Source: an uncultured Planctomycetaceae bacterium
GTDB lineage: Bacteria; Planctomycetota; Planctomycetia; Pirellulales; Pirellulaceae
Assembly: GCA_937862885.1 (NCBI GenBank)
Contig: CALMEE010000142.1
Location: forward strand, 1 to 64,000
DNA length: 64,000 nt
Reading direction: 5' to 3'
Position 1 is the stretch's first letter. Every line of letters begins with the position of its first letter. Shown here piece after piece: positions 28,213-37,879 of this stretch. A program made the translations under genes and the position numbers. Under the pieces are notes generated by a model that was not told the DNA's origin, searched no databases, and saw only the letters and a program-made list of their open reading frames with translations.

Positions 28213-28892
28213 TCCCGCATACCTCTTCATAGACAATCAAATTGGATTAGTGGACAACGTACACGCAACGTTAGGCTTTGGTGTGAACGGACCTGGAGGC
28301 ATGTCAACGACAGAGCGAATGCGCACTAAATCGATTCTAGCCGAACTCCGAAGCAGATCAGACGATTAAGTTGACGGGAACTAGGTGGAGGCACTGGCTC
28401 GATCAGCTCCAACTGGTTGTCCGCCATGTTATTGGAATAACTTTGAAGCTTGGCATTCCATTGTCGCAAATACTACGTGAAGTTTCGAGCCGTTCTTTTT
28501 GAAAATACCTGTAATTCTCGACCAGGATTGGAGCGCGCGAACCATATTTGCATCAAACGCGTATAGGTTACGACTTGTCTGGAAACCTGTGCAGTATGAG
28601 CACGAAACATCGGTAGGCCTCAAGTGCCTCACTGGAGAATTTTGAAAATTTTTCAACCGGGTGATGCACGTGGCTAGGTCATCGACTGGGCGTAGAAACG
28701 GGCGTAGAAATATGCCGGAAATGCGTTGTGTTTTTTGGACTGCCGGTACCCGTACGAGATTTATGAATGAAAATCGCTGAAGCGAATTGAACTTAGGATG
28801 TTATCGACATAAGATTTAAGGGTGACATTGATCACGCGTTATTGCAAATCGACTGGCGGACACGTCAAAATCATTGACGGTTATGGTGCCAG
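28213..28892. other. Intergenic region between divergent genes
   Basis: About 680 bases with no convincing open frame. A perfect 11-base tandem repeat (GGGCGTAGAAA, at 28688 and 28700) is present. Promoters for both neighbours are expected but not identified. Confidence 0.4.
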
Positions 28893-29279
28893 ATGTCCCC
28901 AATCCCAAAATTCACTTGCGGCATGCAACAGCAGACTCTCATTGAATCTCTCGGCGGGTTTTTTCAGGATGTTTGGCGCATGCGCGAGGCCCGATTCGTT
29001 ATCGCGGCTGCGGTTTTGGTATCACTAGTACTTATCTTGGTTTACGTTATCCAAAAACTGCGTGGCTTAGCCCTGGAAACCCGCCAAGTCGATTATACGG
29101 AACATTTGACACAATTTCGCAAGATGCATGAGGAGGGTCAACTTAACGATCAAGACTTTCGCAGAGTCAAACAACATATCTCGAAGCAGGTGAAGGAGAA
29201 GCCTACACCTCACGACTCTGAAGAGTTGGAAGTTGAGCAGGGAGAAGGAATTCTCGACGATCCTCACGAAGACCGTTGA
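28893..29279 (+). CDS. Small membrane protein with SHOCT-like C-terminal helix
   Basis: The 128-residue protein has one membrane helix (FVIAAAVLVSLVLILVYVI, about residues 35-53) and a charged helical tail. The segment FRKMHEEGQLNDQDFRRVKQ resembles the short SHOCT pattern (helix, G-x-[IL]-[ST]-x-x-[DE]-[FY]-x-x-x-K), though it is divergent. The end is acidic. An internal ATG at 28923 is an alternative start; neither has a clear ribosome site. It lies 410 bases upstream of clpX. Function unknown. Confidence 0.65.
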   Translation: MSPIPKFTCGMQQQTLIESLGGFFQDVWRMREARFVIAAAVLVSLVLILVYVIQKLRGLALETRQVDYTEHLTQFRKMHEEGQLNDQDFRRVKQHISKQVKEKPTPHDSEELEVEQGEGILDDPHEDR

Positions 29280-29691
29280 GATGGCGGACTGCTGAGATCA
29301 CGGACTCGCGAAAATTGCCTTCGAAACAAATGAAAACACCGTTTTGTTCCATTAGTGCCGGGTTGAGAATTGGCGTTAAGCTTGAACGGTGTGTCGGATT
29401 GAGACGATTGTGATTGTTCTGGGGAACAAGTTACAAAATCCCTTGGACAATCTTAGACTGAATTTTTGGCACCCAGATTACTGAAATTAGAGTTATGCTC
29501 GAACGCTGCGGGCAAGGATGCACGAAGGTTCCGCGCAAGTAAAAGATTTGAACGCCCTTGTTAGGGCGCATCGGTGAATCGCTGCGCTCACGTGTGAAGG
29601 CTGTGTTTTGATCAACAACTTGACGAGAACTTTTTTCGAGATCAACTGGGAAGTTACATCAACGGTTGAACCCTTGAAAAGGAGTGAATCC
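29280..29691. other. Intergenic region upstream of clpX
   Basis: About 410 bases. A small CGCCCT/AGGGCG hairpin lies at 29553-29568. The clpX promoter should be here. The in-frame extension of clpX back to 29608 has no coding character. Confidence 0.4.
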
Positions 29692-30966
29692 ATGCCTTTA
29701 GGCAACGATACCCCAAGCCGCCGAGGCGGCACAACAAAAAAGAACGCATACTGTTCCTTCTGTCGCAAGAGTTACCGAGAAGTCGGGCCCTTGGTAGAGG
29801 GACCGGGCGATGTGTATATTTGCGGCGAGTGCATCGAGCTATGTCAATCGATACTCGAACAAGAGAATCGACGCCGAGGTCCCACCAAGCAGCTCTTCAA
29901 CAAGATCCCCACGCCGCGCGAAATCGTGGCGAAAATGGATGAATATGTGATCGGGCAGGGGGATGCCAAAAAAGTGTTGGCAGTTGCCGTACACAACCAT
30001 TACAAGCGGCTGACGCTTGGCTGGGAAGGCTCCGACGTTGAAATTGACAAGTCGAATATCTTGATTGTCGGCCCCACGGGGAGCGGCAAGACGTTGTTGG
30101 CCCGAACGCTGGCACGAGTGCTCAACGTTCCGTTTGCCATTGGCGATGCAACGACCTTGACCGAAGCCGGTTATGTTGGCGAGGACGTAGAGAATCTATT
30201 GCTCAAGCTATTGCACGCTGCAGACTTCGACATTGATGCGGCACAACGCGGCATTATTTACATCGATGAAATAGACAAGATTGGCAAGACAAGCAACAAC
30301 GTCTCAATCACTCGTGACGTATCCGGTGAGGGTGTTCAGCAGGCGTTGCTCAAAATGCTTGAAGGCACTGTGGCCAATGTGCCTCCTCAAGGCGGGCGAA
30401 AACATCCCGAACAACAATACATTCAATTGGATACGTCCAATATCTTGTTCATTTGCGGCGGCACATTTGTTGGAATCGACGACATCATCCGCAGACGCTT
30501 GGGACGCCGCACGATGGGATTTGGCCAAGATCAAGGGCGTCGCGAAGATCGAGACCTCAGCGAATTGCTGCCAGAGGTTTGCAGCGAAGACATCCAAGAG
30601 TTTGGTTTAATTCCTGAATTGGTGGGCCGTCTACCAGGCGTCAGTCCTCAAACGCAATTGAAGGAGGCTGCTTTGATTAAAGTATAACCCAAACCAAAGA
30701 CCGCCCTCCCCCGCCAATATCAAAGCCTGTTCGAAATGGAAGGATGCGAGCTGAAATTTACCGACGATGCACTTAACGCAATCGCTCGCAAGGCGCTGGA
30801 CAAAGGGACTGGCGCACGGGGACTACGCAGCATCATCGAGCAAGTAATGTTAGATATCATGTACGATCTCCCCTCGCAACCCAAAGGATCGAAAATCGTC
30901 ATTACGGACGACATCGTAAACGGCAATCGAAAACGTTATGAAGTTCCCGACAGCAAGAGCGCCTAG
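29692..30966 (+). pseudogene. clpX: ATP-dependent Clp unfoldase ClpX interrupted by an in-frame TAA
   Basis: ClpX unfolds substrates and feeds them to ClpP. All N-terminal marks are present: the zinc-binding CSFC...CGEC pairs, Walker A GPTGSGKT, pore loop GYVGEDVEN, Walker [14 protein letters not shown]-loop GGRKHPEQQ and [12 protein letters not shown]. At 30685-30687 a TAA stops the frame after 331 residues. Without any frame change the rest of ClpX continues: KPKTALPRQYQSLFEMEG and sensor-2 GTGARGLRSIIEQ, to a stop at 30966. The TAA stands where homologues have Leu, so one base change (TTA to TAA) explains it. A true mutation or a sequence error cannot be told apart here. AGGAG precedes ATG 29692. 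ClpP is not in the window. Confidence 0.85.
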
Positions 30967-31000
30967 AAGACCGCTACGTTAACCGCAATCCGATGAACTG

Positions 31001-31032
31001 AGGTCGATGTGTCCCCCCATCGACCTTTTTTT
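31001..31032 (+). terminator. Rho-independent terminator after clpX
   Basis: A 9-bp perfect stem AGGTCGATG/CATCGACCT with an 8-base loop is followed by seven T residues, 34 bases past the clpX stop. Confidence 0.85.
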
Positions 31033-31368
31033 ATGTTTCTCGACTTGAATAAGTTTTCGCGTGGTCATGAGGGATGGCACTTTGCACGATTCGGCTTTCC
31101 CCGAGTTGCCGGCCAAAATGAGCCCGACTGCGTGACGTCCGAGCCCTAGGGAATGAACATTAATTGTCGATTGTGGCAATTGGTTTCACCTTGCACAGAT
31201 AAAGCCCCAGGCGTTGATTCTCTGGTTGGAAATTGCGTTGCTGGTCGTTAAACTAGACGCTCGGGTATCGGGAATAGCCCATTAGATTTGGTCCCAAATG
31301 GACTTGAACCCCAGGTACGATCTCACAGACCCTTATTTGAATGTTGGAAGCTCAAACGGAGCGCATGA
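31033..31368. other. Intergenic region upstream of glnB
   Basis: About 335 bases that should include the glnB-glnD promoter. A stretch near 31180-31195 (TTGGTTTCACCTTGCAC) resembles a sigma-54 -24/-12 site but has one base too few between GG and GC. Nothing else recognised. Confidence 0.4.
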
Positions 31369-31710
<342 letters not shown>

Positions 31711-31786
31711 AAACACAAGTCCAGTATTGCAGAACTATCTGAATTTGCTTTTTCTGATTGACGGTTCTCGCTGGTCGTGAGGTAGC

Positions 31787-34414
31787 ATGTCTGCAGGATT
31801 GCGGGATTATGTGATGGCTGCGCGAGAGCGACTGAATCAAGGTCGCGAACGCTTGCGTGAGCTACACCGCAATGGTGCTCCGGGTCGACGGATTGTCAGC
31901 GGAATGTCCGATTTAGTCGACGAAATTTTAGGACAACTATTTCGCAAAGCCGTCAGCACGCTTGCAGCGAATGAGCAGTCGATTGCCGAAGAGGTGGCAA
32001 TCGTCTTGCACGGCGGCAGCGGGCGTCGCGACATGGCGCCGTTTTCAGACGTCGATTTCATGCTGCTTTGCCAGAATTCGAACGACGCTCGAATCCCCAA
32101 ATTGGCTTCTAGGCTCAGCCAAGACATCGTTGATGCGGGTTTCCAGTTGGGCCAAAGCGTGCGCACGCCGCTCGAGGCTTGCAGCATTGCCCAAAAAGAC
32201 GCGTCAACGTTTTCGTCGTTGACAGAGTCCCGCTTTCTGGCTGGCAACTTGGAGCTACATAACCAGTATTTTACGCGGTTGCAGCGCATGTCGGCACGCA
32301 ATTCGACGGTGTTGATTCGTGCTTTGACCAATGCGCGGCAAAAAGAAAGAGGGGAGTTTGCCGAGACGGTTTTCGTACTTCGTCCCGACATCAAGCGCTC
32401 ACGCGGTGGGATGCGGGACGTGCATCTCTTGCGTTGGCTCGGGTTCGTCAAGTTTGGAGAAACCGACATCGATCAACTCTGTCGGAAAAATGCGATTACT
32501 CAACTTGACACTGCGCGAATCGTCCGCGCCTACGAGTTTTTGCTGCGGATTCGCAACGAGATGCACTTCCATGCGGGACGGGCCGATGATCGGCTGGGAA
32601 AAGGGGAGCAATTGCGCATCGCCGAAGTATTCGGTTATCAAGGGCAAGATGGTGTTTTGCCCGTGGAAGAATTTATGCGCCGATATTTCGACTTCACTAC
32701 CGATATCCGCCACATCACCGACCAATTTGTCGCTTCGATGACCATGCATCGCTCGCTGGGCAAGATCTTTGCACCACTGTTCACTCGGCAAGTCGACGCC
32801 AAGTTTCAAGTTGGACCATATCAAGTTGGGTTTACTGACCAATCTCGAGAAACTGCGAGTTCTGACTTGGAGAACGTCTTGCAACTGCTGGATCTGTCGA
32901 ACCAACATGAAAAGCAAATCGATCAGATGACTTGGGAACGAGTGCGCCGGGCCATGATTGAATCGCCATCGATACCTTTGACGGTAACAGCCGCCAAACA
33001 CTTCAAGGCCATGTTTGCCGACGCTAAAAACATTGGCCGCACCATTCGCAAGTTGCATGAGATGCGCGTATTGGAACATTTGATCGTCGAATTCAAACAC
33101 GCTCGGAATCTCGTGCAGTTCAATGAGTATCACCAGTTCACGGTGGACGAGCATTCGATTCAGGCGGTCGAAATCGCGTGTCAGTTCCAGAGTCGCAAAG
33201 ATCGCTTGGGTAAGATCTATCGTTCGCTGCGCGAAAAAGGCCTGTTGAATTTGGCCTTGTTGATCCACGATCTGGGCAAAGGTTTTCCGGAAGATCACTG
33301 CGAAGTCGGTCGCCGGTTTGCCGAAGCGATCGGCGGCAGGTTGCAAATGAGCGAAGATGTAGTGGAAGATATGAAATTCTTGGTGCATAACCACTTGATG
33401 ATGTCGCATACCGCGTTCCGACGTGACATCAACGATGAAGGTTTGGTTGCCGAATTCGGCGCTAATGTGGGCTCGGTAAAACTCCTTAAACTGCTTTATT
33501 TGTTGACGTGTGCGGATGTCTCTGCGGTGGGACCAGGCGTGTTGAACCAATGGAAACTTGATTTGTTGACGGATCTTTATCTCAATGCCAAGAATGTGCT
33601 GACTGGCCACCATGGTTTAGATGGGGTCGACACGCGGTTGGAGAGTATCTTAAAGCGAATCGGCGAACAAATCGCAGATGCGGACGTGCAGCGGTGGGTG
33701 ATGCAACAAGCTCGCAATTTACCGCGCAACTATTGCCGTCAGATCCCTGTCGAGCTGATCGCTCAACAGCTGTTGGCCATTCGGGATACGATTGGTGACG
33801 AAGTCCAATGCTGGGTCATGCCACACGAAGACAACAAATTTATCGATGTGTGCATCGGCAAGCGTGAAAAAATTCGTTCAGGTATTTTCTACAAAGTAAA
33901 CGGCATGCTGGCAAACAAAGGGTTCCAAATACTCTCCGCCGACATCAAACACCTAGCAAATTCGCTTGTATGGTATTGGTTCCGTATACGCGATTTGGAT
34001 TTTCAAGCAACTGCTCCAGCCAGATTGGGCGAGCTTGAAGAAGACGTACGGGGCTTGGTCAGCGGAAACCTCAGTGAGCCAAAAACGCTACGCACGCTAT
34101 GGAAAAAATACAAATTCGTCACTAACCCTCGGCAGGAAATCCGCGTCGAAGTTGATAATCAAACCGTTCAATCGGCCACCATCATTGACGTATTTGCATT
34201 CCAGAAATTCGGATTCCTGTATATTATTTCAAAGGAAATTTTTAATCTCGATTTGGATGTCAGGTTTGCGCGGGTTTCGACTTATGGAGAACGCGTCGTA
34301 AACGTCTTCTATGTAACCGATGATCAGGGCAATAAGATTCGAGATCGCAAACGTCTAAAACAAATCCAAAGTGCACTGCTTGAGGTCACTCGGCACCATA
34401 TGGAAATCGAATGA
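31787..34414 (+). CDS. glnD: Bifunctional [protein-PII] uridylyltransferase/uridylyl-removing enzyme
   Basis: GlnD adds UMP to P-II at low glutamine and removes it at high glutamine. Domains in order are the nucleotidyltransferase (HGGSGRRDMAPFSDVDFMLL, about residues 74-93), a GlnE/PII-UTase helical linker (RPDIKRSRGGMRDVHLLRWL), the HD hydrolase (LALLIHDLGKGFPEDHCEVG, about 490-509, with EYHQFTVDEHSI before it), and two ACT-type glutamine-sensing regions at the C-terminus (the last includes VNVFYVTDDQGNKIRD). The 875 residues match the usual 850-900. GAGG precedes the ATG. Confidence 0.96.
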   Translation: MSAGLRDYVMAARERLNQGRERLRELHRNGAPGRRIVSGMSDLVDEILGQLFRKAVSTLAANEQSIAEEVAIVLHGGSGRRDMAPFSDVDFMLLCQNSNDARIPKLASRLSQDIVDAGFQLGQSVRTPLEACSIAQKDASTFSSLTESRFLAGNLELHNQYFTRLQRMSARNSTVLIRALTNARQKERGEFAETVFVLRPDIKRSRGGMRDVHLLRWLGFVKFGETDIDQLCRKNAITQLDTARIVRAYEFLLRIRNEMHFHAGRADDRLGKGEQLRIAEVFGYQGQDGVLPVEEFMRRYFDFTTDIRHITDQFVASMTMHRSLGKIFAPLFTRQVDAKFQVGPYQVGFTDQSRETASSDLENVLQLLDLSNQHEKQIDQMTWERVRRAMIESPSIPLTVTAAKHFKAMFADAKNIGRTIRKLHEMRVLEHLIVEFKHARNLVQFNEYHQFTVDEHSIQAVEIACQFQSRKDRLGKIYRSLREKGLLNLALLIHDLGKGFPEDHCEVGRRFAEAIGGRLQMSEDVVEDMKFLVHNHLMMSHTAFRRDINDEGLVAEFGANVGSVKLLKLLYLLTCADVSAVGPGVLNQWKLDLLTDLYLNAKNVLTGHHGLDGVDTRLESILKRIGEQIADADVQRWVMQQARNLPRNYCRQIPVELIAQQLLAIRDTIGDEVQCWVMPHEDNKFIDVCIGKREKIRSGIFYKVNGMLANKGFQILSADIKHLANSLVWYWFRIRDLDFQATAPARLGELEEDVRGLVSGNLSEPKTLRTLWKKYKFVTNPRQEIRVEVDNQTVQSATIIDVFAFQKFGFLYIISKEIFNLDLDVRFARVSTYGERVVNVFYVTDDQGNKIRDRKRLKQIQSALLEVTRHHMEIE

Positions 34415-34487
34415 GCACGGACGAGTCACCTTTACACTCCCCGTTGTTCAAAATGTGACCAAGAGTTGATTCGCGAATAAATTGATA

Positions 34488-35831
34488 ATGGATACTACGC
34501 TTCCACATAACAAGCGAACATGGTCGACCCGGGTTGCGGTCTTTAGCCTGCTCGCGATTGTCATTGCCCCCATCGTGTTTTATGGCTGCCAACATGAACG
34601 CCTGTTATGGCAAATGGCCGCTCTTAGCGAAGAATATCGCAAAAGTGACAAACAAGCGGCTATTGAAGCTGCTTGGCAATTGCATCTTGCCGACCCAAGC
34701 GATACTCTCGCGGCAAGCATGCTGGCGAATTGGTTAGTGGAAACTCAGCAACCGCTGCGCGCTTTAGAAATTTGCGAGAAGTTTGACGGTGAAGAGCAGG
34801 TGGACTACCGTTTGAATCGCGTGCGGATCGCCGCATTGCGCCAACTGGGACGCTACGATGAAGCACTTCAGTTCGTTAAGAAGAACGGACCAATCATCAA
34901 AGCCGGTAACTGGTTTGTTCAGAATTCGCATCGGATCGAATTGAGCTACAACCGCGCGCTGGCTAATACGGAATTGCCGGCAGCGTTGTCAGAGATCCAA
35001 TTGGTTATCAACGGGATCGTTGGCTCACCCGATTTAGCAGAACTCACATTGCACATGGGTGAAGACGTGTTTGTACGTTTTGTTGCGGCGGTAGTATCGC
35101 TTGACGGCAGCAATTACGAACGAGCAAAAAAAATACTTAGCGATGAAATCGACTTTTTATCGGCACGTCACGCGAGGCTATCGCGGCAGACTGAGTCGCG
35201 TGCAAGAAGACTTCATATTGACTCCATCTTTGGCCGCGACGTAGAAGATTGGGTTATGTCAGGATATTTCGGCAATCCTGAAGGTGAAATTGATCTGGAG
35301 CGAACCAAGTCGGAACTTGTTATTCTGACGGCGCTGCGGGCCAAAATCTGGCAACTGCTCGGCAACCATCGGGCCGCACTAGCCGACATTTCGTACGTGC
35401 AGCAAAAGGATCACGATCCGCAGGTGGTGCTGAACCGTGTCCAGCCAGGTCGACACATGTTTCGCGTCCCGTTCCGTATGTTGTGCAACGCCATCGCTGC
35501 TCGGGCCTGTATCTATTCCGTGTCAGGAGAATTCACAACCGCGAAACGCGATTTCGACACTGCCATCATGGGTTTACGTACCTTCGATAACGCCTTGAGG
35601 CAATACCGACTCTTTGAGTCTGATCCATTGCTCACCGATCGAATTCAAATGAAAGAAGTGTACGAACAATCGCCGAAAAGGAACTTGGCATGGATGCTCT
35701 ACCGTCGCTCGCTATTATTGCGCACCCTGAATCGTAACGACGAAGCTGATGCGGATGAAGCGGAAATCCGCAGTCTTGGCTTTGAACCAGGACCGTCCCT
35801 TGATGATATGCTGCCGATCGAACACTTATGA
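34488..35831 (+). CDS. TPR-like membrane-anchored protein
   Basis: The 447-residue product starts with one membrane helix (VAVFSLLAIVIAPIVFYG, about residues 15-32), then helical repeats of TPR type (KQAAIEAAWQLHLADPSDTL, PLRALEICEKFDGEEQVDYR, FTTAKRDFDTAIMGLRTF). No catalytic motif is visible. The Cys after YG is not a good lipobox. The frame begins TTG-ATA-ATG; I use the ATG at 34488. It starts 73 bases after glnD and may share its transcript. Function unknown, probably a scaffold at the inner membrane. Confidence 0.82.
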   Translation: MDTTLPHNKRTWSTRVAVFSLLAIVIAPIVFYGCQHERLLWQMAALSEEYRKSDKQAAIEAAWQLHLADPSDTLAASMLANWLVETQQPLRALEICEKFDGEEQVDYRLNRVRIAALRQLGRYDEALQFVKKNGPIIKAGNWFVQNSHRIELSYNRALANTELPAALSEIQLVINGIVGSPDLAELTLHMGEDVFVRFVAAVVSLDGSNYERAKKILSDEIDFLSARHARLSRQTESRARRLHIDSIFGRDVEDWVMSGYFGNPEGEIDLERTKSELVILTALRAKIWQLLGNHRAALADISYVQQKDHDPQVVLNRVQPGRHMFRVPFRMLCNAIAARACIYSVSGEFTTAKRDFDTAIMGLRTFDNALRQYRLFESDPLLTDRIQMKEVYEQSPKRNLAWMLYRRSLLLRTLNRNDEADADEAEIRSLGFEPGPSLDDMLPIEHL

Positions 35832-35879
35832 TGCCACTGCACAGAGCGAGTGGTGACCTGTTGAATTCATTGTCGGCTA

Positions 35880-36045
35880 TTAGCGCCGTTTAACCAAGCG
35901 TTGAAGCGTGGCCGCTAAGAAATCAACTTCGGAGAAGGTATTGTACAGCGCCAAAGATGGACGCATGGTAGCTTCCAGTCCGAACCGTCGCTAAAATCGG
36001 CTGAGGGTAATGCGTTCTCGCACTTTACTGCGCAACCGCTTGGCG
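35880..36045 (-). pseudogene. Remnant of a SufS-type cysteine desulfurase (C-terminus only)
   Basis: The minus strand reads RRFGLEATMRPSLALYNTF and then EVDFLAATLQRLVKRR followed by TAA at 35880. This matches the C-terminus of SufS/CsdA cysteine desulfurases, where a conserved R-x-S-x-x-x-Y-N-T binds the cofactor phosphate and is followed by EEVD. Upstream, QPIL is still readable one frame away, but the expected Gly-His-His-Cys before it is lost. At least one frameshift and loss of the remaining 350 or so residues make it a fossil. No other suf gene is nearby. Confidence 0.6.
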
Positions 36046-36177
36046 GTTTAGGGTAAGCGCAACAGTGTCAAGCTGAACTCAAGAAGCAGCCGTGGCGTTG
36101 CAGAGTTTGCTGTCGAGCAGAGCGAATGCCAAGTTAGTCCAAATAGGCGTTGGCGTCGATGTTGACTTACAAACGTA

Positions 36178-36318
36178 CTATCGAGAAAATGTCATGCCGC
36201 GTAGCAGATAGATGCACGCCACAACCGCGATGGCGACGAATAGACCAAACTGAGCGGGACCTGCGTCCTCAACCAGACGATTCATTTCGCGCGTGAGTTG
36301 ATGAAAGTACGAATTCAC
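36178..36318 (-). CDS. Possible 46-residue membrane protein
   Basis: A GTG at 36318, with AAAGG 9 bases upstream, opens a frame reading NSYFHQLTREMNRLVEDAG, then a single membrane helix FGLFVAIAVVACIYLLRG and a short basic end. The amphipathic head plus helix looks like a genuine small membrane protein, but nothing else supports it. It lies among decayed genes. Confidence 0.4.
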   Translation of the reverse strand: MNSYFHQLTREMNRLVEDAGPAQFGLFVAIAVVACIYLLRGMTFSR

Positions 36319-36423
36319 GTTGAAACCTTTCGCCAAGAAAGCTTTTGGAAACTCCGGCGTATTCCGTCACAAGAATTCCTAGATGATTACAATCTGCGGT
36401 TCCAAGACAATGGCTAAAAAAGT

Positions 36424-36660
36424 CTAGCCTTCTTGGCATCGGGGGGTCTGGGAATTTCCAGAACGTTGAACGTTTTTTCGTGTTTTTCTGCTTGGGGACT
36501 CGACTTATCGGCGGCAAGGATCAGCTCAATATTTGCGTCAGAAAATGCCAGTTCCGCCCGGAGTATCGATGGTGTCGGTTATGTCTTCGGCCGCCTTTTT
36601 AGCCTGAGTTTCTTCTCGCTTTTGCCGAACGCGGCCATTCACCCAAGCATTGGCTGCCAT
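36424..36660 (-). pseudogene. Frameshifted small ORF of unknown origin
   Basis: From an ATG at 36660 the minus strand reads a basic, helical segment (VNGRVRQKREETQAKKAAED). Near 36550 the coding look moves by one base and continues as RAELAFSDANIELILAADKS and FNVLEIPRPPDAKKARLF to a TAG at 36424. The two halves would form one protein of about 80 residues if the shift were repaired. I do not recognise it. Confidence 0.35.
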
Positions 36661-36904
36661 TTATTGGGGGTTTTTGGCAAGGGACACGGGTTTGAAGTCG
36701 AACACTTGTTCTGACACCCGAAGATTTTCCTTAAATTGACAAGCAAAAATCACTTCATCCACTTGATAAATTAAGACGATGCGGCTAGATTCAAAAAATC
36801 GGAGAAACCCTCAGCAAGATGGCGACATGCGTGAACTTTTTTGATGTTCACGTGGTCCAATTACCTGTCGGTTCCGATATATTTTAAGCAGCTATTTTTA
36901 ACGA

Positions 36905-36978
<74 letters not shown>

Positions 36979-36985
36979 TTTTATA

Positions 36986-37019
36986 AAACCCTGTGAAATT
37001 CAGTTTCTCAGGGTTTTTT
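36986..37019 (+). terminator. Rho-independent terminator after tRNA-Asp
   Basis: AAACCCTG and CAGGGTTT form an 8-bp stem around a 15-base loop, with a T-run at its 3' edge, 8 bases after the tRNA. Confidence 0.8.
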
Positions 37020-37879
37020 CGTGCACCCTCTGGAACCTTGAGATCGCTCTCATTTCCCATCAAAATCGAATTTGGGACCGCTTTACGCAGACTGACTTAC
37101 CCGAGTCCCGCTTTTCGGCGACTATGGATAGTGTGCTTGAACTTCCCACCATGCTACTGAGGTCGCTTGACGAAGGATTCGCTCAGAGACGAATCTTTGG
37201 GTTGGCCAGCCAAAGTTGCCTCGTACGGACTTGGCTTGCTGCTTCAAGTACCTACGAATCTACATCACGGTTCTGCAAGACCAATTTCCAGCGTACCCAA
37301 AAAACGACTAACTCAGACTTGTGCCGATGCGCGTCCTCGCAATGCATTGCGGATGAACTGATTGTTGGAATAACTGTGTTTGATCGTAGATCGATACACA
37401 TTGGCATTGCTTTGCGAAAAATGAACGCGGAGATTGCTTTGTGGGCGGTATCTTATTTCTCAGGCGTGTCTTGAGAAAGCTATCACTCATCGAATTTTGT
37501 GAAATCGACGTAGTTTCGAAGCTTGGGAAATGTCAAAATCATTGCTACATTGCCTGGAATCAAGCACTCTGGTGGCGAGGTTTGTCCGTCGAATGGCGTG
37601 ACTACAGGACACTGCTGGCAATCGGCTGAGGTCGGCGTCGTGCCGACCGCAGGGATTTCAGAGAAACCGCCCCGGATCGCAATCGTCACACGACTGCAAT
37701 GGTTTGTACTGGCGATAGATCGAGGGGCACAAAATAGCTGCATCAAAGCTTGGAGTAAATTATATCGTTGTACGAGCATCGGGAATTCTGCGCTACATTC
37801 GCGGATGTTTTTTGGCAGTCCAGAGAGATAGCCGTGCAGCCTACGTCATCATCACAGAGTTGGTCATTTAGGAGCATTG
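37020..37879. other. Gene-poor stretch after tRNA-Asp
   Basis: About 860 bases. Open frames on both strands (plus 37523-37831, minus 37483-37779) overlap each other and show no family features or ribosome sites. A small hairpin GATTCG/CGAATC lies near 37175-37194. No copy of the tRNA 3' end was seen, so there is no sign of an integrated element. Confidence 0.4.

Noticed and set aside
30685..30687. Genetic code change making TAA a sense codon
   Set aside because: Many intact genes in the window end at TAA in the expected place, so TAA works as a stop.
31178..31196. Sigma-54-like -24/-12 element upstream of glnB
   Set aside because: The GG and GC dinucleotides are 9 bases apart, not 10, and the -24 part lacks CAC, so it does not meet the consensus despite the tempting position.
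32399..33613. 404-codon minus-strand frame inside glnD
   Set aside because: It is an antisense shadow of a clearly functional gene and contains no known motif.
37483..37831. Two opposite frames of about 100 codons
   Set aside because: They are mirror images over the same DNA and neither has a recognisable domain or start signal.
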